Position numbers and translations under genes: made by a program
Assembly (NCBI GenBank): GCA_019614645.1
Contig: JABWDB010000018.1
Location: 4,022,501-4,086,500, forward strand
Length of the DNA: 64,000 bases
Direction: 5' to 3'
Origin: Stratiolaelaps scimitus
Taxonomy: Eukaryota > Arthropoda > Arachnida > Mesostigmata > Laelapidae
Shown: positions 36,030-47,870 of the stretch, piece after piece
Layout of the letters: each line of letters begins with the position of its first letter
Position numbering within the stretch: the stretch's first letter is position 1
Notes under the pieces: generated by a model
What the model saw: only the letters and a program-made list of their open reading frames with translations
What the model was told of the DNA's origin: nothing
The model's database searches: none

Positions 36030-36880
36030 ATAGCATCGAGTGGGTGCGTTTTTACGTGGACGCTGCTGCTGCTGCTGCTGTCACCGAGGGCTGTGCCCGG
36101 AATGAGGGTCGCGGAGCGGGAAAACGTAGCCAAAGCTCGACGCCGTCGTCCTCCAAACGTCCACTCGCAACCCAGCCCCGAACAACGTTCAGAGGGTCCA
36201 CATCTCCCCGCGTTTCCCGCTGCTCCCTCCGCGCGTCTGGCTGCTGGCCGTAGCCTTCTACCCTTCTCTTACTATACCCCTACCGTCATTGCACACAGCC
36301 GCCATGGAACAGGGCCATAGCATACGCGTCGCCGTCGAGTTCCCGGACCTCGGCGTCGTTCGTATTCCTCCTCCTCTCGCTCTCTTTCACTTTTCTGGGT
36401 CTCTCATCTTCATGATGTCGGGTCCTGTACACCTCCTTCAACGAGCGTCGCTCCGGGCTGCTTCGTTGGTGATTCTGCTTCTGCCGGCGCCTCCGACACC
36501 GCTTTGCTAGAACTGCTGGCAGCGCGGTTCGGAGTTCGGCAGGGGTAGCGGTAACCAACGGGCCCTCACTTGCAAGGCCTCCGGCAATGGGAGCGTTCGA
36601 CACCGGCGCGCGAACGTCGGTATCCAACGGCGGGAGGGACTGTCCGAGAGTTGGAGGCTGGTTCGCTGCAGAACCCAATGGTCCATGGGCCGATCGAGCC
36701 AGCGGGGCATCGACGAGAAGTACAGGACCGCGTGATCGCCGAAAGCAAAACTTTTGTCGGAGTCCTTCTTTCGTTGCTTCTTCAGGCGGCAGCAGCCAGG
36801 TAGGTTTGTGCCCGCCTCTCCCCTGATACGCGGTCCTTCCCAACACTCGCGGTGCGGCTCTGTTGCCATAGTGGGCCACA
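36030..36880. other. GC-rich island in Ih intron 2
   Basis: A CpG-rich stretch with opposed open frames: 197 codons on the minus strand (36286-36879) and 100 codons on the plus strand (36018-36320). The plus frame starts with a signal-peptide-like segment (TWTLLLLLLSPRAVPG), but this comes from CTG repeats. Neither product is recognisable, and codon content is Arg/Pro/Ser/Gly-rich as expected of GC-rich noncoding DNA. Possible promoter or alternative 5' exon. Confidence 0.3.
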
Positions 36881-37244
36881 GCTATGATTCGATGAAGATG
36901 ACAAGACCTTCAGCACACGTCACTCCATCCAATAGTCGCCCTTGGAATGATAGTTGCCAAAGAACGCATAGCAGTCTCGCGTAGGCCGGAGAGTGGCCTC
37001 TTTGCAGGGAGCAAAACGACTCGGCCCCTACAGGAAGAGTAGGCCCAATCTTAAAACGGCTTGTTTGCCTTTTCATTCTTCGTTGGATGACTCGCAAAAT
37101 GGACGTCCAACCAAACAAGCAAGTTCTACCGGAGAACACAAGAGCGTAACACAACTTCATCGTAACGTGTCTTGTGGTTTAGCTGTGATATGCTAAACAT
37201 TGCCCTCCATATAGGTCTATTGGAGGACAGCCAGATAAGAAATC

Positions 37245-37440
37245 CAGTCGAGCCCGGTGGCTTGGTGGTGCACTCGTGTGCGCCTTGCAATCGGAGGAGA
37301 CACGTAGGTGTACGGGTTCGATCCCCACCGTTGCACATTTGCATTTAAAGGGGTTCTCCGCCCTATGAAGCAATGCTAAAAGCAGTACCGTGCACGTTAA
37401 ATGTTGGCTGTGAGTCAGCCTGGAAAAGTTATTATTGTTG
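37245..37440 (+). mobile_element. tRNA-derived SINE with 12-bp target site duplication
   Basis: A 196-bp insertion begins CAGTCGAGCCCGGTGGCTTG and has B box GGTTCGATCCC at about 37317. A non-tRNA body follows (TATGAAGCAATGCTAAAAGC, TGAGTCAGCCTGG), with a short ATT-rich tail. It is flanked by perfect copies of AGATAAGAAATC at 37233-37244 and 37441-37452, the expected target site duplication of L1-type retrotransposition. A second copy of the family lies inverted at 56917-57110. SINEs have no protein; they are copied by a partner LINE. Confidence 0.85.
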
Positions 37441-40399
37441 AGATAAGAAATCTAAAATGGACGACATGATGGGTACCTGAAGTAATGCCATACAATCGGA
37501 CCGAGGCCTTTCTGCCATGGAAAATCAGCTGAGGATCAACGATGAGAGAAAAAAAATTTATCGTGCTATTTGATAAGCAGATTCTACTCAGTTGGTATAT
37601 GCACGCATAATGAATAGGTGTTACACGATTTCGGTTAATCGTTATGACCGTTTATCCTCAACTATTAAACTCTCAACTTGATTTGAATTTTTAGTGGTTC
37701 TAATTAATATCATGTCAGAAACTACTTAAAAAACGCGTGTTCCTTTGAGTTGTATAACAAATTTGAAAACTGCATTCCGTTAATGTTTATACCACATGGT
37801 TCTAGATCGTGCGCATCTCTGCCATTAATAACATAGGCTTTATAAAGATAAGCTGGGAAAGTTAAGTCATAATTGCAACCGCTAGACGAGGTAAGAAAAG
37901 ATTTTTAGCATGAGCAAGAACTGTGAGAGCACCCTAATACCACCAGTCATTTGATATTTTGGTTAGACTATCATTGTAAACGCTAGCAATAGCTATATAG
38001 CTATTACAACGACGCTGGCGTGTCAGCATTTTGCAAAGTACACATCCTTGTCGTTCACTACGGGTGTTTTTCGAGTGAGCTCTTCGGTGTTAGTGCGCAA
38101 TATCATCTACTTACTTCCCTTCGAGAAAAACCTCTCCGGATGTCCTATATGCTTCCACTCGAACCGAGCAGTCAGCAGGTGTACTCACACGTGGACAAAT
38201 GCGGTCCCATATTTCCCTATCCAAGGCTAATCCTATTCGGGGATTATTCTGGCTGAATTCAAAGTAATTATACCTGGCACTCATCGTAGCCTGATCCTAG
38301 CTGGGGGAGCCCACCCTGAAATGCAGGGGAACGCCTCCGTTTAAACGCGTATTTCACGACGATACCGTGCAGGAAATAAGTGAAAACTTGCCACGTCGAA
38401 TAGAATCATTTGGTTAGATATGCGCACGTAGGCGGGGTGTCGTAAAGTCTCAGAGTTGTTACAAAACATCTCATTGGAGGAGAAACGACTTGAGCGTGGC
38501 TTTGGGCTTTCTCGGCCGCCTTGCCCATCAATGAGTTGCTTTCCGCGAAAGGATTCAGATGTCTATGCTTCTTAGGTAGGGGTAGTTTCCAAAGGGCAGG
38601 ATTAACGGCAACGTCTCGTCGAAAACTGTGGCGAGCTCGGCAATGCAACGTTTAAACTTTGAGCGATTCCCCATCGTCTGTTCACTTTTGAAATTTCAGG
38701 GAACTTTCTATCCTGTCATATCAGATTGGGTAGAACCTCTATCGAGACCGATAAAGTCCCTCGTGACCATCCACCAGAGTTCGTCAAATGATCCTCGGAT
38801 ACTTATTATTCACTTGAGATGCAGTTCATAGGCGCCTCAAAGTCAACCGTTTCGCGAATCCCCGCTCTTCCTCGCGTATGTTAGCAGGACCCTCACATTT
38901 TGCATCTAATGCACGTTAAGAGATTCAAGGGCGGGTACCATGAGTGTGGATTGAATATATGGAAGTTACATATACACATAACATATTCATGATGTTGTAC
39001 AGGTGTTCTAATATGAGGGCTCGAAGCGTTTCGACGGCAGTCACCTTTCTGTCGAGCGTTCAGCTTCTTCTAACTTAAGATGAGCATGATTTAACGACTA
39101 CGAAATAAATCAGTTTACGCGCACGGAGTGATCGGAAAGTGACCAACGGTGTAGTACGGTACAACTGCTTGTGGCATAAGGCTTCATAAGATGGACGACC
39201 CCTTTAAATTCAAATGTGAGGTGGTAGGGTGCGACCGATAGGGCGTGATCACTTTTTATAGCTTTTTCGATGACGAAGTAATGAGGTGAACCATAAGGTA
39301 GCCCATTGGTAAGATAGCTAAAGTATCCACGCAGCCAGTAGGCTTTCCGAAACACTTTCAACGCCAACTCCTGTTGCAGTCTCGTGATGTAGACTTCCTG
39401 AGATCAGCCCCATCACCAATAGGTTCCTCCGAGCGGGATCAGCGTCGTGGACTCTTAGACAGCCATAGGTCGCAGCACGACTCAAAAAAGCAATCGCGCT
39501 CGACATAATCGACAACACGTCTGAACGTGTAGGCAGCTCGCGTTTGTCTTAGATTGAGCCCTCATGAAATGAGCGCTAACTGGGTGAAGGTAACTGAAAA
39601 TTCATACAAGATGATGGTGGTGATGATATTGGCACGCGGATTCATTTAGCGTATTTGGTACCGGAGGCCAAAATCGTTCTGAATCGATCTTGTGGATTCC
39701 GGACTAATGGGAGATTGTGTAACGAATCAAGGAAAATTGTGATCTTGATGACGGAAGGGCGAACCCACGAGAGTAATTGGATGTCATACGTTATATGCTA
39801 AAGGATAATTGAGAAATAAAGGAATCCAATCTCTTGAGCTCGTGTTACATTTCTCCGCAATTCTATCGGCCGCTATTCCCAATATTATATATGCATATTT
39901 ATATATATATATATATACATACGATATCTACAGGGAGTGAGATTGCTATGAAATCGGCAAACGGATGGAAAAGGATTTATTGATTAGCTAATTCGCAGAA
40001 GCGGTGTTAGCAAGCTCACACACGAAGGATAGATAGCTGAAACTGACTTCATGTTTCGCTGGCCTGAACGATTTCAAAAGGAGGTGCACATTTAGAGCCC
40101 ACCTGACTACAAACATGTTGAAAGCTGTTTGCTGTTGAAACTAACAAGTCAGTCATGCATATGCTGACCCCTTCGAACCAAACGTCTGATAACTAACAAA
40201 ACGGAGACCACTCCAACGACCTGATATCCATTGGGATTAAACCGTAACCGGAGGCTGACAAGCTCGTGGTTGCGATGTACGCGTAACCCAATCGTCCACG
40301 GACAGTTTCACTGGGGAAAAATAATACCTCATTTTGAATGGACATAATTAAGACGGAGTGGACAAACCATATCATCAGTACAAATCGCCAGGACCGAAA

Positions 40400-40536
40400 G
40401 AGTCAATAATATGTTTTCTTTTCGAGCGACACGAATGCTCAGAGACACCCATGCATATACTATGCACTAACTAATTTTTGTACATCAAATGTATAACCGC
40501 CTTTTGTTAATAAAGGTGTTTTTGAATTGAATTGAA
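40400..40536 (+). repeat. 3' end of a LINE with TTGAA tail repeats
   Basis: AATAAA at 40509-40514 is followed by GGTGTTTTTGAATTGAATTG, a polyadenylation signal plus a short TTGAA tandem run. This is typical of the 3' ends of several arthropod LINE families. The upstream limit is a guess. About 50 bases on, an inverted TTCAATTCAATT (40583-40594) looks like the tail of another copy pointing the other way. Confidence 0.5.
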
Positions 40537-41779
40537 GACCCTGCCTGACCAACGCTTACGATGCCAGGCGTGCTAATCAATGATTCAATTCAATTAGCAT
40601 TAACAATGTATCCAAGCTACATTTTAAGATTCGCAGATAGCGAGGTGACATGTCATTTGTAATATTATCGGCTTACATTTGAAAAAAATATTATTATCGA
40701 TTTGCATGTCCAAAAAAATATGACCTCTGTGCACGCACACAGACACACACTGCTGTGACTATTGGAAATTACATTAAAACGCATAGGAGGCACCTCGATT
40801 CTGCTGAGCGGTAACCGTTGAGATAGCATTGAGCAGCAGAAAACCTCCATCATTCAAGCGTATTTTTTCGAAGCTTCGTCTAGCAGATCTATCTCATCCT
40901 TCGAGCTTCTTATCAGCTCGCCTCAGGCGGGCCCGGAACCTCAGAGCGGGCCACGGCCGTTTCGCTTCGGATTAGATTTACAAAATGGGCTTAGTCACGA
41001 ATATTGAAGCATTTCGTCGTCGCCAGCGACAATAAATACGGCTAGAAAAATAACATGTATTCGAATTTTCGCAATATTCAGAACGTCCTGGAGAACGTCC
41101 CACGTCAACATGTGTACAAGTATTAGCATTTAGGATGTGACACGCCATATGCATGAGTCTCATTTGCGTGTTCCGACACGTGCTGTAATCAATACGTTGA
41201 TTTCCGCAACAGGCAAATATCATATGTGATAATATTCTTATATATGTGTAGCCATATTTTACGCCGAGCGTATAACCGTTTCGACTATGTTTCGTGCTTG
41301 CATGCACCGATTGAGAACATGATCAGTCAACCTAAAATATATTGCTCATTGAACAGAGAACGCGGCTGCGGTGATTAGTAATTCGTAAATTCGTTTGATG
41401 ATAACGAGAGCGTTTTGGTTAAGTATGTTATTTGGTGATAGTTGGGAAAAATCGAAGGTGGATTTAGAAAAGCAAGCTAGCGCAAGGCTCTGAAGAATCA
41501 AACTCGTGATAGGAATTTTGCTTGGCACTTCGTTCAGTATATCCTGCTGTATTAAAGGCTCGCAGGATGTAGGAATTGTTGACCTGGTGACCGTATGACA
41601 ATCAAACACCATTGTTTTACCATCGGCGCTGAACGAAGAGAAACTAACGAACAATGTATATATATACATATATAAGTCAATCAATATGTCAGTCAACATA
41701 TGTATGCACACGCAAAGGTCACGGAGCAGACGGTCCCCAAAAGGGTCGACAACGTGCGAAATTCATGCACATTTTAGCC

Positions 41780-41804
41780 AGAGAGAGAGAGAGAGAGAGA
41801 GAGG
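41780..41804. repeat. (GA)n microsatellite
   Basis: An AG dinucleotide run of about 25 bp in Ih intron 2. Confidence 0.9.
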
Positions 41805-43199
41805 GAGTCCAATGAGACCGGCTGCTTTCAAAGGCGGAACCGGCCCGCTTCGAGTAGTCACTTGATTTGTTTGACTTATAATATTTGGATTGCATTCGCC
41901 CACACCATTTTCTCTCGACTACGGCCGATCGGGGCCCAGGCCCATGTCATTTCTGTTTTTCAATAGGGTTTAGCGGTGCGAAACGCAAGGGAAGTGCCGC
42001 ATAGGTTTCGGTCCAATGCCCTCGAAGGGTTCCGACACTGCTCGATGTCGTCATCATCACCCTCGTCGCTTAGGACGTCATCGCTCTCGTGGTAACAAGA
42101 CCGTGACTGTTGGTATCAATGGCCTGAGGCGTTACAATTACTCGAAATGCGGGTTCCTCTATAGATCGATCCCACCGACAGACGGGGCGAAGACGTCTCG
42201 CATTGACGACACGGTGTCGACGTCGTTCGTCATCTAGACTCCTTAGGGTGACTAGGCTGTTACGCTGGCAAATTTGTCCGTGAAACTTAGGGCATTTTTC
42301 CAGAGTTCACTAGCACTGCGCGTGGCTAATCCTTTGACGGGACGCGATTGATTGGGAGCCATGGCGAGTCCATGGCGTAGCGCGCGTTCAACGATCGTGT
42401 CTATTATGTAATGGCTAGGCATTGTAAGCTGGGCTTTGAACTTGGCAATGTGCCAATAGGCGAATAGGCACACTGAGCCGTGTAGTAATACATTTAGGGA
42501 TTCCGCGTGTTGCTTCGACAACAGGTGAGGTATGTTCTCTCCTGCATGAAGTTTCTGTCTGTCTTGCCATGACATGTTTCCCATTCTGCTTGAGTAGATG
42601 TCTCGTATATACGTTTAGCTATTCATGTTGTCTGTGAGATTAGGGAAGATGTGGTAATAATGTTCAGGCAAGTATTGATGGCATCCCAGAAGTTGGCACA
42701 GACGTTTACAAATGACAATTTGCCACTCGATAGAGAGAGAGAGAGAACGGGTCTAGCTGAACTCATCATTGCCCGCCCTGCCCGAGAGGGGCCCTCGAAG
42801 GGCGGTTGTGGACTAAAACCTCGAATCTGGATCTGGTAAGCGTGAATTCCTGTTACCACTTGATGATTTTGTCATTGAGACAATGTATAATAAAATAACT
42901 ACATACACCGACTTTTCTTCCCATTCGGGTAAGTCTCGCCGATCCGCGCTGTGGGACGCGGCCAAACTACTTCACAACGTCAGTTGCATCCGCGGTCTGC
43001 TTGGTATAGCTGTATTGACAGTGGTGGGAGGGCGTATTTGTGGCTACACGGAATCTGCAGGCGCGGCTCTTGCAGTCGGTATATTGATGTCTCTTGCGAG
43101 CGAAAGCTGTGATGTACTCTTGTTTGGGGCTGAAAGGCTCTCAGCCGATTCCACACGAGACATTTACTCCTTACTTATCCGTAGTATAGTATAATTACA

Positions 43200-43312
43200 C
43201 GTGAGGTCAATTCGAGGAAAACGCACACCTTAGGTTAGTCACAGCACGAGTTGAACCTGCGACCTCGGGTATCTTACTACCGAACCATCTCTCTAAGCTG
43301 TGACCCCCAGCC
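43200..43312 (-). repeat. tRNA-derived SINE or tRNA relic
   Basis: On the minus strand, GTCACAG and CTGTGAC arms about 70 bases apart pair like an acceptor stem. Between them lie a D-arm/A-box-like GAGAGATGGTTCGGTAGTAAG segment and a B box GCAGGTTCAACTC. The T and D stems pair poorly, so it is a relic or SINE head and not a working tRNA. Confidence 0.5.
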
Positions 43313-43489
43313 ATTGCGAGGTTGCCGCCTCAGTGAAGCGCTGCGAAGATAGCATGTTGTAATTCGATGTTGTTATTGTTCTACGACCACCGTAGGCCAT
43401 CGTCATTGTTCAAGTAGTGTTAATAGTGGTGGTAGTTAATGGTGGTGGTGTTGGTGTTGGTGCTCGAGGTGGTGTTTGGTGGGACCCAC

Positions 43490-43827
43490 CTAAAATTTGA
43501 ACAAGGATGGATGATCCAGTGTCCGGCCGCCTTCTGGCGCTGGCGTTCGTTCATGAGCGCCTTTTTGGAGCCGAATAGCTTCATGGCGAGCTTGTTATCG
43601 GATGGTTGGAACAGCGCCTCCAGTTGGTTCCGCATGAACGAAGCCTTGACCTCCTGGCCCGCTGCCAGGGGAGTGCCCCCACCTCCACCCATGACCCCGC
43701 CGCATGCCGCCGCCGACGCCGGTCCGCCGACGCCCAGCCCGGGCGCCATCTCTTCTTTCGGCGTGCCATACAGCGAGTTCGTCTCGTCATGTTGCCGTCC
43801 CGAACTGCTACCGCCGCCCTGCTGATC
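43490..43827 (-). CDS. Ih: Ih exon: Gly-rich N-terminus and HCN domain
   Basis: This exon encodes residues 22-133. After a Gly/Ala-rich segment (including GGVMGGGGGTP) it reads VKASFMRNQLEALFQPSDNK, then LAMKLFGSKKALMNERQRQK and AGHWIIHPCSNF. That block is the HCN domain, which packs against the voltage sensor and C-linker in HCN channels. The acceptor is TTGTTTCAG (phase 0), opening with DQQGGG. The donor is TTTTAG|GTGGGT (phase 2). The KLFGSKKAL and WIIHPCSNF motifs are family hallmarks. No in-frame methionine start is needed here because the upstream 64-nt exon joins in phase 0. Confidence 0.96.
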
Positions 43828-46689
43828 CTGAAACAACCATCAACGTTAGCATGATCATCATTATCATCAGATAACAATAGAGGCGAACAGCAACAACGTC
43901 ACACGTTATTAATATATCAGCAATATTCAAGTGGACACCTAGACACACATACACACACACAAACAAAATTTCCAGGTATGCTCACACAAATATATGTTTA
44001 TCATACAATCGATATGTGTGAGCACGGCCGGCAAAGACGGTAACGATATGTCCTCCAGACGATATCAATACCAATAACCGCAATACCAGGACGGGAGTCC
44101 GCTTCAATACCTGCCACCGGTTTCGAACCACTGTTATGCCGGCATTTCGTTGACAGGTTATTGGCCTCAATCCACTACCATGCGGGTTTTTCTTGTTCTG
44201 TGTGTCTGTGTGTGTGTGACTTGATACTATTCTATAGTAGTTTGCACGTGGTTACGGTTCGATACCGTTAGCATACGTATTTATTACATGTTGCTTACGG
44301 CCGCCATCACTACCAGGTCGGATTTGTTGTGTTATCCTGTAAAATTGGTACTTCTTACAGACGATTGTGGTTTGCTGCCCATAGCACACTGTATGGGATA
44401 CGATACGAATAAACGTCGTTTGACAGAAGTCACAAAGGGCTGACAGCACGGATAGAACCGACCCATCGATGGACAGAAGCAGGATACGGACACGCGCAAT
44501 CGACTAAACCGCCCGATCAGCACGGACGTATTGTACTTTCTTTGATTGGGTCATTTGCTAACCATTACACTATAACAACTTCCTTCCGACTTGGTTTAAT
44601 TTTACTTCGCGTTGCAAATAGCCTCATATAGGCTAATGGATTAAACTAGCGAGATGCAGAGGTATCCGGTGCTGTTAGGTTGCGGTTAACGTCTAAATTT
44701 AAAATACACATAAATATTGGTTCATTAGCGTCGAAATTTTATCTTTGCCAAATTCTGTACTCACAGGAGCAAGTAGTATTAATTCCGTATCACGTAACAA
44801 ATAATATTGGGCATACGAGGGGAGAGATGATGCTAATATCAATAATTACTATATATAGTATTACAGACATTTCTGTGATTCGCAGCGCAAAGATGTGCCA
44901 ATCATTAGTACTATAATTGATTAATTTACATCAATTATCATATTGACCCATGGTTCATTCACCTCTCCTTTTTTAGAACGTAGGATAAACTATTCAATCC
45001 GGACCGTCGTGCTCGCCCTGCAGGATGCTAATTGTAGATTAGCTTCGACGATCAGTTGATTCCTTTGCCGGTACACAACGAGTGCTCCTGATGTCATCGC
45101 TACTTAATGAATTCTACTTACTTCACCGGGATAATTGAACATACTAAACGACAAGCACTCAACCGTAGAGAGGGTTATAACTGGACTTGTCATCGTTTAA
45201 ACTCGATGTTACCGGCACCACTTGTCTATGAATATATCTGTGTATAGCTGACACAGGTACTCGATCTGGCACGTGGCTAGCTCCGGCGAAATACCCCCTG
45301 GTCATCATGCTGCGCTCGTGAGCCTGCTACCCCTCGATTTACCTGGCAAAGCCCCAGCATGCAAGGTCTCTCTGATCCCTAAAGGGCACCACTGCAAACT
45401 TTATTTACTCGACGGCCCGTCGGAATTCCTGCACATGCACATCCTAGTCCGCTAGTGACGAACAACCTTGGCAGCCCCTCTGCCATACGAGGAAAAAAGC
45501 AACTGCGGTCTTTGAGAGTTACAGGAATCCCCCTTGCGCGTCTATGTAATCTCCATCCCGAGCAGGCCCCCGCCGCCTCACTGATCCCCTCTCGCAAACT
45601 CCCAGGATCCGAGGCTCGCCATACGTCCGCTCTAGCCCGCCCACGAGATCCGAAAACTTGAAAGTGAACCCTGGGGGTGGCGTCAGCAGGAACTCGGCAA
45701 ACCAGACGAGGCTAAGTGCTCAGTCTCGAAATATGTCCGTACAAGTCTTCCTTGCTGGGAACTACGGATGGAAACGAGCGAGCGAGCTGGCGAGGCGGCA
45801 GCGGTCAAAAAGCTTTCAAAGGCGACGTCGGTTTTGTCTCCCCGCGTTCTCGCTGTGCCACCGCCGGCGGCGGCTCGCCGACGAACGGAAGCAGTTCGAC
45901 AGGATCAGTTGACTAACTGCCAGATGGATACCTCAAGATAATAACTGTAATCATCTGGGCTGTGGCAGTAGCCGGCGGACCGTTCTGTAGCCGGCTGGCT
46001 CGCTCCCTAATTATCGTCTGGCCTCCCCCGACGGCTTCGGTCATTCCACCGTCAGCTCCTAGTACAGCCACACGACCATTATGAGGACGAGAACAAAAAC
46101 GAGAACGGCAAGACAGCGGACCACCGGAAGACCGCGGGTGATGAAGAACGCTCGATGCATGGCCATCGGCCGCTTGTCGGTGGTCAGTTAGGGATCACTT
46201 GTGAGACGGCGAAGACGCTCGAATGTTTTCTTCTTCTTCGCGGCGACCTCGGCGCACGCGGCCAGAACTCGGCGGGGTCCTGCCCCGAGTGGAGTGGAGG
46301 AGGCAGCCGCACTGTGGTGATGAGCCTGCTCATGTCGATCGTGAGAATTCGAACCGAGGCAGGTTGGATGACACTGCACAATGGTCTTTCTATATGAGCG
46401 CGTAATTAAGAAAAAAATAGTGCGAATATCCAATGACAGAGTGAGTGTTAGACTAGGCTGGGCAGGTCATTTAGTCAACCGTGCAAATGGTGTCCTCCCA
46501 AATGAGTACAGTGCACTCATAAATACATCAATATGTGCGTAGTTGTATATTCATGCGACGAGGTGACAAGAACGTTTACGCCGATCGATGTCTGGATTTT
46601 TTGTTCGTATTTCGAACACTTATTTAGCGTAAGGACTGGCAGCTGGCCGAACTAATCGCCCGACGGACATTTCTACATAAATCTCTTAA

Positions 46690-47870
46690 ATGACTATGGA
46701 ACCCAATATGCATATAGGCCCGGATACAGCACGGTGCTCCAGCTGATAGACACACAATTCGATTGGGCCCGCGAAATCAACGCGTCGCGCTGCTTTGACG
46801 CCATCTTCTTCGACTTCAAATCGGCGTTTGAAAGAGTCACACATACAAAACTAATTGCTATGCTTCCACGCTTCGGAGTCGGCAAAATTCTAGTTGACTG
46901 GATCACTGATTTCCTTCGAAATAGAACCTTTCGAGTTCGAGTCAATGGACAGTATTCGGAAGAAACAAGCGTCACATCAGGGTGCCCTCAAGGAACCATT
47001 CTGGGACCCTTAATGTATATAATGTATATAAACTCTCTTACATATGCTCTCCCTCCCTCTGTATCTGTTAAAGTCTATGCTGACGATATTAAAATATACG
47101 CCCCCGTAGATACGCCTCAGCAGAGATCGGTGCTACAAAAAGCACTATACGATTGTTATGAATGGGCAGGGCAGCTAGATCTCATGCTTTCGATCGAGAA
47201 ATGCGCCGTGCTGCATTTTGGACACGGAAATACTAAACAAAAGTACTCCATTGGTAGCATAGAACTTAAACCACAAAAATCTATTAGAGATCTAGGTATA
47301 ATCACATCAACTAGTCTAAAATACTCTGAACATACTGCGGACGTTGCTCTTAAAGCTAGTCAGCGAAGCAATTGGATAATGCGCACGTTCACAATTGCCG
47401 ATCCAAATCTATACGTACTACTGTTCAGAACCTACGTCGAACCTGTGATAACCTATGCTGGGCCGGTCTGGCACCCAGGTCTCAAGAAAGATCAGGACCT
47501 TTTAACGAAAGTGTATAAAAAGTTTATAAGACGAGTGGCATATAAATGTAAATGTGACAAAGAGAACATAAATATTGTAGATGCCGTCCAGCGTCTTAAC
47601 GCCCTAGATAAAGTCTTGCTTCAAAAAATGATGTTGAATCAACCGACGATGGCTGCAAAAATATTTGATATTGTCGAAACTACGACAAGATCCAGAAGGA
47701 ATATACTCCCAAAATTTATAGCCACGAAAAAATGTGTAAATGATTTATTCCCCTGGAGACTATCACGCGCACATCACGGGCACGCAACGTGCCAAAATTG
47801 AAAATGCACATAAGCGAGACTTGTAGCAATTATATATTATACCTTTGAATAAAGTGTTTGTTATTATGTA
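46690..47870 (+). mobile_element. 5'-truncated LINE with uninterrupted reverse transcriptase frame
   Basis: An open frame of about 370 codons covers the RT palm and thumb to the end of ORF2. It reads TQYAYRPGYSTVLQLID, then CFDAIFFDFKSAFERVTH (motif A), TSGCPQGTILGPLMYIMYIN (motif B) and VKVYADDIKIYAP (catalytic YADD). LSIEKCAVLHFG and IRDLGIITSTSLKYSEH follow, then a YVEPVITYAGPVWHPG block, and the stop is at 47801. AATAAA follows at 47848-47853. The endonuclease and 5' half of the RT are missing, so this is a 5'-truncated copy. The ADD box, GxxLGP motif and C-terminal thumb blocks are of the Jockey/CR1 type. The lack of stops suggests a fairly recent insertion. It is in antisense orientation to Ih. 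Confidence 0.93.

Larger units (their letters stand above)
26469..43489 (-). other. Ih intron 2 (17 kb), repeat-rich
   Basis: This intron lies between the HCN-domain exon and the S1-S2 exon (donor GTGGGT, acceptor TTTCAG). It holds two GC-rich islands (27940-29090 and 36030-36880), LINE fragments, several tRNA-derived SINEs, and (TA)n tracts near 26517-26540, 29095-29116, 32127-32145, 33713-33740 and 39898-39916. Its remaining stretches, including 26600-27900, 31200-35100 and 37460-40400, show no gene I can recognise. Confidence 0.85.

Noticed and set aside
36018..36320. 100-codon frame starting with a signal-peptide-like hydrophobic stretch
   Set aside because: The leucine run comes from a short CTG repeat in a GC-rich island, a longer frame runs on the opposite strand, and nothing after the run resembles a protein family.
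43200..43312. Functional tRNA gene
   Set aside because: The acceptor arms pair, but the D and T stems are poor and no clean anticodon arm is present. It is better explained as a SINE head or relic.
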